Program-made: the position numbers and the translations under genes | The notes under the pieces: generated by a model | The model's input: the letters and a program-made list of their open reading frames with translations, nothing else | Told to the model about the DNA's origin: nothing | Databases searched by the model: none | In this document: positions 32,169 to 41,350 of the stretch, piece after piece | How the letters are laid out: each line of letters opens with the position of its first letter | How positions within the stretch are numbered: position 1 is the stretch's first letter | Assembly: GCF_036906915.1 (NCBI RefSeq) | Contig: NZ_JBAKHX010000046.1 | Location: forward strand, 1 to 60,509 | Reading direction: 5' to 3' | DNA: 60,509 nt | Source of the DNA: Phytohabitans sp036906915 | GTDB taxonomy: Bacteria > Actinomycetota > Actinomycetes > Mycobacteriales > Micromonosporaceae

Positions 32169-33233
32169 CTAGGCGGGGTTGAGCAGGTCGGTGCCTTCCA
32201 GCAGCGACCACAGGCCGGCGCCGTCGGGGGCGGCAAGCCAGCGCTTGCCGGCCTCGTCGGACTCGACGGGTGCGCTGCCGGCATCCGACGGAAGCGAACC
32301 TGCCAGCACTGCCTGCGTTGGGGAGAGGTGCCGGATAGCGACCGCGGCCACGTGCTCCGGATGGCTCGCGGCGAAGGTCCGGTAGATCTCCGGGTCGTGC
32401 TGGCCGTCGTCGCCGACCAGCAGCCACCGCACCCACGGCAGCTCGCGGGCCAGCCGCTCCAGCGCTGCCAGCTTGTGCTGCTTGCCGCTGCGGAAGAACC
32501 GGTCCTTCTGCGGCCCCCAGTCGGTCAGCAGCAGCGGCCCCACCGGGTACAGGTGGCGGGACAGGAACCGGTTCAGGGCCGGCGCGACGTTCCAGGCGCC
32601 GGTGGACAGGTACAGCACCGGGGCGCCGGGGTGGGCGGTGACGAGCCGCTCGTACAGGACCGCCATACCGGGGACGGCGGCGCGGGCGTGCTCGTCGAGC
32701 ACGAACGTGTTCCACCCCGCCAGCAGCGGCCGGGGGAGCCGGGTGACCATGACGGTGTCGTCGATGTCGGAGATCAGCCCGAACCGGACGGCCGGGTCGG
32801 CGATCCGCACCGGGGCCTCGATCTCGCCACCTCCGGGCGTGGAGAGCCGCACGCTGCGCCAGCCGGGCTCGAGGTCGGCGTCGACGGTCAGGTCGATGAA
32901 CCCGCCCCGGTTCGCGTGCGCCTCATATCGCTTGCCGTCGATCTCCACCACGAACGGCGCGTCCTTCGCCGAGACCGTCGTGAAGCTGCGCCACCCGCGG
33001 ACCTTGCCGGGGCGCTTGCGCGGCGCGCCGCCCGGGCGGGTCACCATGATCCGCCCCATCACCCGCACCCAGCCGGGCGCGCCGTAGCCGGTGTACGGCA
33101 CGATCGTGCTCTGCCAGCCGCGCCGCCGCAGCCAGCGCTCGATCACGGCGTGCAGCGCGTCCTCGATGCGCGCCGCGCGGTGCAGCACGGGTGCCTCAGC
33201 TGGGGATTCCACCACGCCGCCAGCCTCGCACAT
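32169..33233 (-). CDS. App1/DUF2183-family phosphatase
   Basis: A 354-residue HAD-like protein. After an N-terminal beta-sandwich (to about 170), the phosphatase core has LISDIDDTVM (the DxDxT motif), LYLSTGAWN and GPQKDRFF, then WLLVGDDGQHDPEIY. App1 is a phosphatidate phosphatase, so a lipid phosphate substrate is likely. The ATG at 33233 (GGAAGG just upstream) overlaps the end of the hydrolase gene; GTG at 33212 is the alternative. It is the last gene of the minus-strand series and ends at the 54-bp palindrome. Confidence 0.85.
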   Translation of the reverse strand: MCEAGGVVESPAEAPVLHRAARIEDALHAVIERWLRRRGWQSTIVPYTGYGAPGWVRVMGRIMVTRPGGAPRKRPGKVRGWRSFTTVSAKDAPFVVEIDGKRYEAHANRGGFIDLTVDADLEPGWRSVRLSTPGGGEIEAPVRIADPAVRFGLISDIDDTVMVTRLPRPLLAGWNTFVLDEHARAAVPGMAVLYERLVTAHPGAPVLYLSTGAWNVAPALNRFLSRHLYPVGPLLLTDWGPQKDRFFRSGKQHKLAALERLARELPWVRWLLVGDDGQHDPEIYRTFAASHPEHVAAVAIRHLSPTQAVLAGSLPSDAGSAPVESDEAGKRWLAAPDGAGLWSLLEGTDLLNPA

Positions 33234-33960
33234 CGCCTTCCAGGGTGGAGAGCCACCTGGTCAGTAGGGCTGCAAAGGCGGCGGGGCGTTCGAGGTGCAG
33301 GAAGTGGCCGGTGCCCGCCCACACCACCACGCGCGAGAGCGGATGCCCGCCGAGCGCGGCCTCCCACGCGGCCGGCTCCGCCAGCGACCGCAGGCACAGC
33401 ACAGGGCAGGCACGGCGCCGCAGGTAGCGCTCGGCGGCAGGGCGGGCGCCGAACGCGCCCGGGTCGGTGTACATGCCGGCGTAGCACTTCGCGAGCACGT
33501 GTCCGGGGGTGGCGAGGAACTGCCGGCGCACGTCGGGCGGCAGGTCGCCGAGATGGCTCACTGCCGCGGCGCCGCCCTCCCGTACCGCCGACAGCCGCTC
33601 TTCGAACAGCCGCTCCTCGGCCGCGTCCGCGCCGTACGCCGGGTCGACGACGACCAGCGCGTCGACGGTGCCGGGGTGCTCGACCGCGAGCGCGGTGACG
33701 ACCTGCGCGCCCATGGAGTGTCCAATCGCGACAACCGGACCCAGGCGCAGGTCGGTGGCCAGCTCCGCGAGGTCGGCGGCCAGGTCCGCCGGACGATACC
33801 CCTCATCGGGTACCGGTGAACGCCCGTGCCCGCGCAGGTCGACGGCCACCACCCGGTACCCGGGCAGCGGGATCGGGTCCCACACCCGCGAGTCGCCGCC
33901 CCAGCCGTGCACCAGCAGCAGAGGCTGGCCGGTGCCCGAGTCGCGGTAGTGCGGCCGCAC
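33196..33960 (-). CDS. Alpha/beta hydrolase
   Basis: A 254-residue cytoplasmic hydrolase. LLLVHGWGGDSRVWDP gives the oxyanion HG motif, AIGHSMGAQ carries the nucleophilic Ser, and GTGHFLHLERP carries the catalytic His. A lid-like helical insert spans about residues 120-185. The GTG at 33960 starts 1 bp after the GH43 stop. By context it may remove an ester group (acetyl or feruloyl type) from imported oligosaccharides, but this is inference. Confidence 0.85.
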   Translation of the reverse strand: MRPHYRDSGTGQPLLLVHGWGGDSRVWDPIPLPGYRVVAVDLRGHGRSPVPDEGYRPADLAADLAELATDLRLGPVVAIGHSMGAQVVTALAVEHPGTVDALVVVDPAYGADAAEERLFEERLSAVREGGAAAVSHLGDLPPDVRRQFLATPGHVLAKCYAGMYTDPGAFGARPAAERYLRRRACPVLCLRSLAEPAAWEAALGGHPLSRVVVWAGTGHFLHLERPAAFAALLTRWLSTLEGDVRGWRRGGIPS

Positions 33961-33961
33961 G

Positions 33962-35467
33962 TCAGCCCGCCCGGTACGTCACGGCGTCGAACTCGGCCAC
34001 CGCGCCCTCGCCGGCCAGGTCGTGCACCCACAGCCCCACGAACGCCCCGGTGAAGCCGAACGACCGCACCAGCCCATCGACGAACTCGTCGGCGTACTCG
34101 TCGGAGAGCACGGTCGCGTCCAGCTCGACGGGGACGGTCTGCCAGCCGCCGCCGGTGTCGCTGGCGAACCGCACGACCGGCCCGTCGAACTCGACCCGCA
34201 GCGCGACCCGCCCGGGCACCTCGTGGCTGACCCGGTGCGCGGTGCGGGCGCCCTTGTCGCTGACCACCAGCTCAAGCCCGTCGGTGGTCGCGCACAGGAA
34301 GTACCAGTTGCGGGAGTTGTAGTACCCGGTGACGCCGGCCGCCTGGTGCACCGAGCCGGGCCGGAACGCCATCGTGGCTTCCAACGCACACCGCAGGTCG
34401 GTCACGGGCCGCCCGACGAGGCTGGGAGTGCGGGTGCCGTACGGCGACTGTCCACCATGGATCCGAATGCGCCCGCCGTCGATGGTGAGCCAGTCGGGCG
34501 ACGCCGGCCGGCGCAGTGTGCTCCACGGCTGATCCTGCGGTGGCCACGGGTGCGGCGGTAGATCGGGAGCCGGCACCTCGACCGCTGGCACACCACCGGC
34601 CACGCGCGGCCAGCCGTCGACCCATTCGACACGCTGGATCGCGGTCTCCCGGCCCAGCACGCACCGGCCCCGTTGGGTGTAGGGGCGGGCGGCCAGGTGC
34701 GCCATGTACCAGGAGCCGTCCTGGGCCCGCACGAGGCTGCCATGGCCCGCCTTCTGCAGCGCCAGGGTGTGATCGTGCCGGGCGGTCATCGTCGGCCCGT
34801 CGGGATCCGGCTCGTACGGCCCGAACAGGTCACGCGAGCGGGCGACGGTCACGCCGTGCTCGTACCCTGTGCCGCCCTCGGCCACCATCAGGTAGTACCA
34901 GCCGTCCACCCGGTACAGGTGCGGCCCTTCGACGAGCGGCACCGTGCCCTCGAAGATGGTGCGCGGCGCGCCCACCGGCTTGCCGTGCTCCAGCAGCTGG
35001 ATATCGATGCCGGAGAACCCGTGCCCCGGCCGCGAGTCGAAGACCATGCCCAGCAGCCACGTCGAGCCGTCGTCGTGGAAGAGCGCCGCGTCGAAGCCCC
35101 GCCCCGGCAGCGGCAGCGGGTCCGACCACGGCCCGTCGATCGACGGCGCGGTGACGAGGTAGTTGCGCACGTCCTTGTAGCCGGACGCGTACGTGTCGAC
35201 CACGCCGTACACGAGGTGGAAGAGCCCGTGCGCGTACGTCAGATCGGGCGCCCATACGCCGCCGGAGTCCGGCACGCCGGCCAGGTCGAGCAGCCGCCGG
35301 TCGGTGAGGATGCCGCCCAGCGGCCGCCAGTGCACCAGGTCTCGTGAGTGGTGCAACTGGACGCCCGGACACCATTCGAAGGTGGACGTGGCGATGTAGT
35401 AGTCCTCGCCCACCCGCAGGATCGAGGGATCCGGGTGGAACCCCGGGAGCACGGGGTTGCGAATCAC
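33962..35467 (-). CDS. GH43-family beta-xylosidase/arabinofuranosidase
   Basis: A 501-residue five-bladed beta-propeller enzyme plus a C-terminal concanavalin-like domain (about 325-500), the GH43_11-type layout. The general base Asp is in NPVLPGFHPDPSI at the start, the pKa-setting Asp in GVWAPDLTY, and the acid Glu probably in VEGPHLYR. There is no signal peptide, so it acts on imported xylo- or arabino-oligosaccharides by inversion. The GTG at 35467 overlaps the dehydrogenase stop (GTGA). Confidence 0.9.
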   Translation of the reverse strand: MIRNPVLPGFHPDPSILRVGEDYYIATSTFEWCPGVQLHHSRDLVHWRPLGGILTDRRLLDLAGVPDSGGVWAPDLTYAHGLFHLVYGVVDTYASGYKDVRNYLVTAPSIDGPWSDPLPLPGRGFDAALFHDDGSTWLLGMVFDSRPGHGFSGIDIQLLEHGKPVGAPRTIFEGTVPLVEGPHLYRVDGWYYLMVAEGGTGYEHGVTVARSRDLFGPYEPDPDGPTMTARHDHTLALQKAGHGSLVRAQDGSWYMAHLAARPYTQRGRCVLGRETAIQRVEWVDGWPRVAGGVPAVEVPAPDLPPHPWPPQDQPWSTLRRPASPDWLTIDGGRIRIHGGQSPYGTRTPSLVGRPVTDLRCALEATMAFRPGSVHQAAGVTGYYNSRNWYFLCATTDGLELVVSDKGARTAHRVSHEVPGRVALRVEFDGPVVRFASDTGGGWQTVPVELDATVLSDEYADEFVDGLVRSFGFTGAFVGLWVHDLAGEGAVAEFDAVTYRAG

Positions 35468-36489
35468 GCGGTGTACTCCAGCTCGTGCGGTGCGACCCCG
35501 TGCGCGAACGGCAGCCCGGCCACGTACCGGCCGATCTCGTCGACCGCGCAGGCGCCGAGCCGGTGCAGCTCGTTGCCCAGCGCGCCGGCAATGTGCGGGG
35601 TCAGCACCGCGTTGGGCAGGTCGTACAGCGGCGAGTCGGCCGGCGGCACCTCCGGGTCGGTCACGTCGATGACCGCGTGAAGGCGGCCGGTGACCAGCTC
35701 GCGCACCAGCGCGTCCTGGTCGACCAGCGCGCCGCGCGCGGTGTTGATGAGCGTGGCCCCATCGCGCATGCTGGCCAGCCCGGCCCGGTCGATCATGTGC
35801 CGGGTGCTGGGCAGCGACGGCGCGTGCAGGGTCACGATGTCGTTGCCCCGCAACAGGTCGGGCAGGTCGACCAGGCGCACGCCCAGCCGCCTGGCCTCGT
35901 CCGTGTCCACGAGGGGATCGTAGAGGCTCACCTCGAAGTCGAACGGGCGCAACAGCTCGATGACCCGCCGCCCGATGCGCGACGCGCCGACCACGCCCAC
36001 CGTTCGCCGGTACCCGCCGATGCCCGGGTACTCGGTCAGCGCGTCGATGCCCCCGCGCCGCGCCCGGTAGGCCGTCTCCAGCGCCCGCGCGCCCTTCGCG
36101 GCCAGGATGACGGCCGCGATCGTGTACTCGGCGACGGGCAGCGCGTTGGCCGCGGCGGCGCTGGAGACGACGACGCCGCGCGCCCAGCAGGCCTCGGTGA
36201 CGTGCGCCTTGACCGACCCTCCGGTGTGGACGACCGCGGCGAGCCGGGGCGCGGCGTCGAGCACAGCGGCGGTGATGGGCGGGCACTCCCACCCGGTGAT
36301 CAGGATCTCCGCGTCCGCCAGCGCGGCTGTACCTGCCGCGCTGGCGTCGAAGTCGTCCAGTACCAGGTCGGGTGCGACCGCCACCAGGCTGTGCAACCGG
36401 TTCCACAGTGGCCGGTCGAACAACCGTGGCGGCAGGTCGCGCCGCATAGCCAGCACCGCCTGGGGCCTATTGTCCCTTGAGGTACTCAT
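35464..36489 (-). CDS. D-2-hydroxyacid dehydrogenase
   Basis: A 341-residue NAD(P)-dependent dehydrogenase. The nucleotide-binding loop is VGVVGASRIGRRV, so the usual GxGxxG has Ala and Ser in the middle. The conserved Arg is in INTARGALVD, the Glu region is around IDVTDPEVPP, and the catalytic His is in LTPHIAG. It reduces 2-oxo acids to D-2-hydroxy acids. Such enzymes recur in actinobacterial sugar clusters with GH43. ATG at 36489 overlaps the binding-protein gene by 23 bp; ATG at 36447 is possible but would cut into homologous sequence. Confidence 0.85.
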   Translation of the reverse strand: MSTSRDNRPQAVLAMRRDLPPRLFDRPLWNRLHSLVAVAPDLVLDDFDASAAGTAALADAEILITGWECPPITAAVLDAAPRLAAVVHTGGSVKAHVTEACWARGVVVSSAAAANALPVAEYTIAAVILAAKGARALETAYRARRGGIDALTEYPGIGGYRRTVGVVGASRIGRRVIELLRPFDFEVSLYDPLVDTDEARRLGVRLVDLPDLLRGNDIVTLHAPSLPSTRHMIDRAGLASMRDGATLINTARGALVDQDALVRELVTGRLHAVIDVTDPEVPPADSPLYDLPNAVLTPHIAGALGNELHRLGACAVDEIGRYVAGLPFAHGVAPHELEYTA

Positions 36490-38014
36490 TCGCCTGCTTC
36501 TCCATCTCGGCCTGCAGCTTGGCGATGCCGGCCTTGTCGAGCGCCTTCTTGAGCGCGTCGAGTCCCTTGTCGACGTCGACAGCCCCAACGAACAGCGGGT
36601 TCGCGTACTGAGTCATCGCCGCGACGACCTGAGCGTCCTCCCGCTTGACCGGCTCCGGGTCGGGAATGAAGCTGGCGAACGGGTCGACGGTGAAGTTGTC
36701 GTAGTCCTTCGCCCAGGTGAACCAGGCGTCCTCGGACTCCGTGATGTCCTTGATCTTCAGCTCGAGGTCGGCCCGCCAGCACAGCGCGAAGCCCGGGAAC
36801 GTGTACTTCGTGACCTGCTCGAACTTGTCAGAGCCGACCGGCCGCCAGTCGGTGCCCTCGACCCCGTACGAGATGAGGTCGTGGTTCGCCTTGACGGACA
36901 GCCAGTCTTCCAGCTGCATGGCCTTCTCGTGGCTGCTGCCCTTCGCGTTGAGCACCACGAAATTGTCCGCCTGGAAGGTCTGGTAGGGCTTGGCGGACCT
37001 GCCACCGCGGAACGGGACGACGTTGGCCAGTCGCGCCCCCGGTACCGCCGCGGCAAGCGTAGCCACGGACTTGGACGACAGCCCGTCGGTGATGGCCCAG
37101 CGCGACGCGTACCGGCCGGCCTCGAACTGGCTGTTCACAGTCGACGTGTCGACGTTGAGCGCGTCCTTGTTGATGATGCCGTCCAGGTAGTAGCGCCGCA
37201 CCGCGCGCAGCGCGTCAACCATGCCGGGGGCCTCCCAGAAGGGCACGGGGCGCGACGAGCCGGTCTGCTTGGCGTCCAGGGCCATGACGAACGGAAGGGA
37301 GTCGCCGGAGAACGCCTGGGCGCTGGGTTGCGGGTTGTCCCAGCTGTACGCGTTGAACAGGCCGACAGGCTGCCCGTTCGAGATCAGCAGGTCGGGCATG
37401 TTGGAGTTGACCGCCATCGGGATGACGTTCTTCTCCTTCTGCTTGACGGCGTACCAGAACCTCTCCAGCGTCGCGTAGTCGGCGATCTCGCCGAAGCCGT
37501 GCTTCTCCGCGAGGTCCTGCCGGATGTTGAAGTGCTGGATGCGGGCGGCGGCGTTGACCTGCGGGATGCCGTACAGCTTTCCCGACCACTTGTTCTGCTC
37601 GATGAGCTTGGGGTCCAGCGTCTTCGACAGGTTCGGGTACTTGCCGCCGGCCAGCAGATCGTCGACCGCGACGAGCGACTTGCTCGCGACGAGCTGGGTC
37701 ATGCTGAGCCAGCGCGCCTGCAGCGCGGTGTCGAAGCTCTCGCCCGCGGTGAACTTGAGCAGCGTCTGGTTCTTGTAGTTGGCCCAGGCGGTGAACTGCG
37801 GGTTGATGGTGAAGCCCAGCTCGGCCTTGAGCTTGGCGTTGACGGCGGCGAGCACGGCGTCCCAGCCGGGCGGCACGTCGCCGGGCAGCAGCACGGTGAG
37901 CGAGTCGCCGGACCCGCTGTCGTCCTCGCCGCCGCCGCAGCCGGCGGCGCCGAGGAGGGCCGCGATGGACAGGCCGCCACCGGCGGCGAGCAGTCGGCGT
38001 CGGGAAATGGACAT
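36467..38014 (-). CDS. Tat-exported sugar-binding lipoprotein (LipO/LplA-like)
   Basis: A 515-residue extracellular binding protein. The N-terminus has a twin-arginine motif (SRRRLLAAGG) and lipobox AAGC with Cys26 as the anchor, followed by GGGEDDSGSGDSLTVLLPGD. The rest matches the large solute-binding proteins that work with LplB/LplC permeases (for example GKLYGIPQVNAA and ADNFVVLNAKGSSHEKAMQL). It should capture complex oligosaccharides. It is 42 bp downstream of the LplC-type gene. Confidence 0.9.
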   Translation of the reverse strand: MSISRRRLLAAGGGLSIAALLGAAGCGGGEDDSGSGDSLTVLLPGDVPPGWDAVLAAVNAKLKAELGFTINPQFTAWANYKNQTLLKFTAGESFDTALQARWLSMTQLVASKSLVAVDDLLAGGKYPNLSKTLDPKLIEQNKWSGKLYGIPQVNAAARIQHFNIRQDLAEKHGFGEIADYATLERFWYAVKQKEKNVIPMAVNSNMPDLLISNGQPVGLFNAYSWDNPQPSAQAFSGDSLPFVMALDAKQTGSSRPVPFWEAPGMVDALRAVRRYYLDGIINKDALNVDTSTVNSQFEAGRYASRWAITDGLSSKSVATLAAAVPGARLANVVPFRGGRSAKPYQTFQADNFVVLNAKGSSHEKAMQLEDWLSVKANHDLISYGVEGTDWRPVGSDKFEQVTKYTFPGFALCWRADLELKIKDITESEDAWFTWAKDYDNFTVDPFASFIPDPEPVKREDAQVVAAMTQYANPLFVGAVDVDKGLDALKKALDKAGIAKLQAEMEKQANEYLKGQ

Positions 38015-38056
38015 GGTGGCCTCCGGGAAGGGTTCGTTTCGAATGCGTGGGGAGAC

Positions 38057-38926
38057 TCAGCCTTTGGTGGCGCCCAGCGTGATGCCTTTGACGAAGTAGC
38101 GCTGGGCGAACGGGTAGGCGAGCAGGATGGGGCCGATGGTGACGGCCGTCAGCGCGAGCCGAAGCTGGTAGACCGGCGGGGACTGCCCGGCGCTGGTGGG
38201 CAGCATCTGCGAGAACGACACGTTCTGGATCATGTTCTGCAGCAGCAGGGGAAGCGGGTACTTGTGGATGTCGGTGATGAACAGCAGCGCGGTGAACCAC
38301 TCGTTCCAGTAGTGGACCGCGTAGAACAGGCCGACCACGGCGAGGATCGGCTTCGACAGTGGCAGGACGATCCGGAAGAAGATCCGCCACTCGCCGGCGC
38401 CGTCGATACGGGCCGACTCGAGGATCGCCTCGGGCAGCTGGCGGAACGCGCTGACCTGGATGAAGACCAGGAACGGCGCGACCAGCAGGGGCAGGATGAC
38501 GGCGAAGTAGCTGTTCTGCAGGTGCAGGTACTGCGTGACGAGCAGGTACAGCGGCACGAGGCCACCGCTGAACAGCATCGGGAGGTAGGCGAACACCGCG
38601 ATCGGCCGGCTGATGCCCGGCAGCCGGCGGGCGATCACCCAGGCGATGCCGGACGTGGCGGCGAGCGACAGCGCGGTGCCGACGACGGTGATGAAGATGC
38701 TCGCGAAGTAGGCCTCGAGTACCGTCGGCCCGGTGAAGATCATTTCGTACGCGGCCGTCGAGAACGGCTCGGGAAGCAGGCTGTATCCCGTGGTGGCCAG
38801 CTTCGACTCGGCGGTGAACGAGCCCGAGATGATCATCCAAAAGGGGACGACGCACAGCACCATGAAGAAGCCGACGCCGACGACGCTGACGATGGTGAAC
38901 GGTTCGAGTCTCTTCTTCTTGGTCAT
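38057..38926 (-). CDS. ABC permease, LplC-type
   Basis: A 289-residue inner-membrane permease with about six helices. The EAA loop is ILESARIDGAGEWRIFFRIVLPL, and the C-terminus PFAQRYFVKGITLGATKG is typical of LplC proteins. The ATG at 38926 shares one base with the stop of the LplB gene (TGATG). It forms the translocation channel with LplB; no ATPase gene is present. Confidence 0.92.
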   Translation of the reverse strand: MTKKKRLEPFTIVSVVGVGFFMVLCVVPFWMIISGSFTAESKLATTGYSLLPEPFSTAAYEMIFTGPTVLEAYFASIFITVVGTALSLAATSGIAWVIARRLPGISRPIAVFAYLPMLFSGGLVPLYLLVTQYLHLQNSYFAVILPLLVAPFLVFIQVSAFRQLPEAILESARIDGAGEWRIFFRIVLPLSKPILAVVGLFYAVHYWNEWFTALLFITDIHKYPLPLLLQNMIQNVSFSQMLPTSAGQSPPVYQLRLALTAVTIGPILLAYPFAQRYFVKGITLGATKG

Positions 38927-39909
38927 CACAGGACGCTGCTCTCCTTGGCGTACCGGCGCTGGATCAGCACCGCGGCCGTGACGAGGATGAAGCCGACGAC
39001 CGACTGGAAGAGCCCGACCGCCGCGGTGGTGCCGAAGTCGCCGAGCTGCCGCAGCGACCGGAAGACGTACGTGTCGATGACGTCGGTGGTGGGGAAGAGC
39101 GTGCCGTTGTCGCCGACGATCGCGTAGATGGTGCCGAAGTCGCCGTAGAAGATCCGGCCGACGCCGAGCACGAGCAGCACGGCCGCGGTCGGCCGCAGCA
39201 GCGGGATGGTGATGCGCCAGGCCATCTGCGCGCGGCTGGCGCCGTCGATCGCGCCGGCCTCGTAGACCTCCTCCGGGATCGAGGTGATGGCGGCGAGGAA
39301 GATGACGCTGAGGTAGCCGCCCATCTGCCACACCTTGACGACGGTGAGGATCCACGGCCACGGGCCCGGTTCGCTGTACCAGTCCACGGTCGGCAGGCCG
39401 AACCCCGCGAGGGCGTCGTTGACGGCGCCGCCCGAGCCGCCGACCCCGGCCAGCAGCACCTGAAGGATGATGCTGATGACGATCGGCGAGACGAAGTACG
39501 GGAAGAAGATCGTCGACTGGGCCACTCGCTTGAAGAACCGCCCGCGGATCTCGTTGAGCATCAGCGCCAGCGTGATGCCGGCCGCGAGGGTGGCGGCGAG
39601 GAAGAGCGTGTTGAGCAGCAGCGTGTTCAGCAGGATGCGGCCGGCTTCGCCGGAGGAGAAGAAGTAGCGGAAGTTGTCCAGCCCGTTCCACGGGCTGCCG
39701 AAGACCCCGTCCGCGACGTTGAACTCCTTGAACGCGACGACCAGGCCCACCATCGGCAGGTACGCGAACACGACGAAGAAGGCGACGGCGGGCAGCGCGA
39801 GCAGGCCCACCCAGAGGTTGCCGCGCAGCGGCTTGTGCCGCCGCGCCGGTGCGGCGGGCTTCGGCGTTGACGCCGCCCGCCGTACTTCCCTGGTCTGTAA
39901 GGCGCTCAT
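38926..39909 (-). CDS. ABC permease, LplB-type
   Basis: A 327-residue permease. A basic cytoplasmic tail of about 30 residues precedes LWVGLLALPAVAFFVVFAYLPMVG. The EAA loop is VYEAGAIDGASRAQMAWRITIPLLRP. Segments KEFN and FFPYFVSPIVISIIL are LplB marks. It is the first gene of the minus-strand operon. A TTGACA minus-35 (39990-39985) and TAGGTT (39966-39961) lie upstream, with a LacI-type operator just downstream of them. Confidence 0.92.
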   Translation of the reverse strand: MSALQTREVRRAASTPKPAAPARRHKPLRGNLWVGLLALPAVAFFVVFAYLPMVGLVVAFKEFNVADGVFGSPWNGLDNFRYFFSSGEAGRILLNTLLLNTLFLAATLAAGITLALMLNEIRGRFFKRVAQSTIFFPYFVSPIVISIILQVLLAGVGGSGGAVNDALAGFGLPTVDWYSEPGPWPWILTVVKVWQMGGYLSVIFLAAITSIPEEVYEAGAIDGASRAQMAWRITIPLLRPTAAVLLVLGVGRIFYGDFGTIYAIVGDNGTLFPTTDVIDTYVFRSLRQLGDFGTTAAVGLFQSVVGFILVTAAVLIQRRYAKESSVL

Positions 39910-39935
39910 CGTCCGATCCTGTGAGCTAGGCGATA

Positions 39936-39947
39936 GAAAACGTTCTC
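39936..39947 (-). promoter_or_regulatory. LacI operator for the importer operon
   Basis: GAAAACGTTCTC, centred about 32 bp before the LplB start and downstream of the TTGACA...TAGGTT promoter. It is the exact reverse complement of the site at 40037-40048. Confidence 0.8.
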
Positions 39948-40036
39948 TTGGGTGCTCAGGAACCTAGCTCCGGCCGTCCGCTGGTGTCAAGAGTATGAAC
40001 AGGGTGATGCGGTGGTGACAACGGACCTCTAAGGTG

Positions 40037-40048
40037 GAGAACGTTTTC
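40037..40048 (+). promoter_or_regulatory. LacI autoregulatory operator
   Basis: GAGAACGTTTTC lies about 21 bp before the lacI start. It mirrors 39936-39947 exactly, with centres 101 bp apart. One dimer type could bind both and possibly loop the DNA. Confidence 0.8.
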
Positions 40049-40068
40049 ATAACGCGACGGGAGTCTTC

Positions 40069-41118
40069 GTGAGCGACAGGCGCAGCGACCGGGTCACGGT
40101 CAAGGACGTGGCGGCCCGCGCGGGGGTGTCACCCGCGACGGTCTCCCGGGTGCTCACGGGTGACTACCCGGTCAACGCCACCACCCGCAGTCGCGTCCAG
40201 CGCGCCGTCCGCGAGCTCGACTACGTCGCCAACGCCCAGGCCCGCGCGCTCAAGGGCGCCGGCACCCGGCTGGTCGCGTTCGTCATGGAAGATGTCACCG
40301 GACCGTCGTTCGCGTACGTCGCCAAGGGCGTCGAACACCAGGCCACCGCCCACGGCCGGCTCTGCCTCATCTGCACCACCCACGGCGACCCCGCGCGCGA
40401 ACTCGCCGTCGTCGAGGCCATGCGCGAGCAGCGCGCGGACGCGGTCATCCTGGTCGGTGGCGGGTTCCTCAACGACGAGTACCGCGAACGCATGATCCAG
40501 TTCGCGCATGCGCTCGACAAGGCCGGCTCCCGCCTCGTGCTGTGCGGCCGGCCCTCACTCGGCGCCGACGTGCCAACCACGATCGTGGAGTACGACAACG
40601 AGGGCGGGGCGTACGCGGTCACCAGCCACCTGCTGTCCCAGGGACACCGGCGGGTCGCGGCGGTCGGCTTCGCCCGGCTCGACCACACCACCAGCCGCGA
40701 CCGGCTGCGCGGGTTCAACAGGGCGCACCAGGAGTACGGCGTCCCCGCCGACCAGGCGCTCATTCGACCCGGCACGTTCACCGAGGCCGACGGGTACACG
40801 GTCACCCGCGCGCTGCTGGCCGAGCGCACGGACGTCACCGGGATCTTCGCCGCCACCGACATGGTCGCCGCCGGCGTCTACCAGGCGCTGCGCGATGCCG
40901 GCCTCCGGGTGCCACGGGACGTGTCGGTGGTCGGGTACGACGACATCCCACTCGCGGCCAACCTGTACCCGCCGCTGACCACCGTGCGGGTGCCGACCGA
41001 GGAGTTGGGGCGCACCGCCGTGCGGCTCGCCCTCGACCCGGCGCAGAACCAGCAGGTCGTTCTCGGCACCCACGTGGTGGTGCGCGAGTCGGTGGCACCG
41101 GTCGTGGTCCGCGCCTAA
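40069..41118 (+). CDS. LacI-family regulator of the GH43 locus
   Basis: A 349-residue repressor. The DNA-binding part is VTVKDVAARAGVSPATVSRVLTGDYPVNATTRSRVQRAVRELDYVANAQARALKG; the sensor domain ends VSVVGYDDIPLAANL then PLTTVRVP. The GTG at 40069 follows GGGAG by 5 nt. It is divergent from the LplB operon, and two mirror operators occupy the gap. The inducer is likely a xylo- or arabino-oligosaccharide given GH43. Confidence 0.92.
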   Translation: MSDRRSDRVTVKDVAARAGVSPATVSRVLTGDYPVNATTRSRVQRAVRELDYVANAQARALKGAGTRLVAFVMEDVTGPSFAYVAKGVEHQATAHGRLCLICTTHGDPARELAVVEAMREQRADAVILVGGGFLNDEYRERMIQFAHALDKAGSRLVLCGRPSLGADVPTTIVEYDNEGGAYAVTSHLLSQGHRRVAAVGFARLDHTTSRDRLRGFNRAHQEYGVPADQALIRPGTFTEADGYTVTRALLAERTDVTGIFAATDMVAAGVYQALRDAGLRVPRDVSVVGYDDIPLAANLYPPLTTVRVPTEELGRTAVRLALDPAQNQQVVLGTHVVVRESVAPVVVRA

Positions 41119-41275
41119 GAAAGGGTCGCGTACCGGGCTTCGCGTTGGTGTTTGGCCAGGCCGTCATGCGGGAACTGCGCCGCGAGCCGCCGCTTCACCG
41201 CCACGTACTGAGCCGCGATGTCCTGGTCGACGCGCAGGTAGTCGCGGAACAACAGGGAAACTGTTCGGTGCGTCG
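41115..41275 (-). pseudogene. C-terminal remnant of a GrpB-family (UPF0157) gene
   Basis: The minus strand reads HRTVSLLFRDYLRVDQDIAAQ, then YVAVKRRLAAQFPHDGLAKHQREARYATLS and TAG at 41117. This is the C-terminus of GrpB/UPF0157 nucleotidyltransferase-like proteins (LLFRDYLR...LKRRLA). The N-terminal two thirds are missing, and the plus-strand winged-helix gene starts in their place. Its stop overlaps the convergent lacI stop. Confidence 0.65.
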
Positions 41276-41350
41276 AGGACTCTGCACTCCCAAACCAGCG
41301 GCCCGCGACGGGTCCGCTGGTGATCGTTCTCTACGATAACGTTGCTGGTC

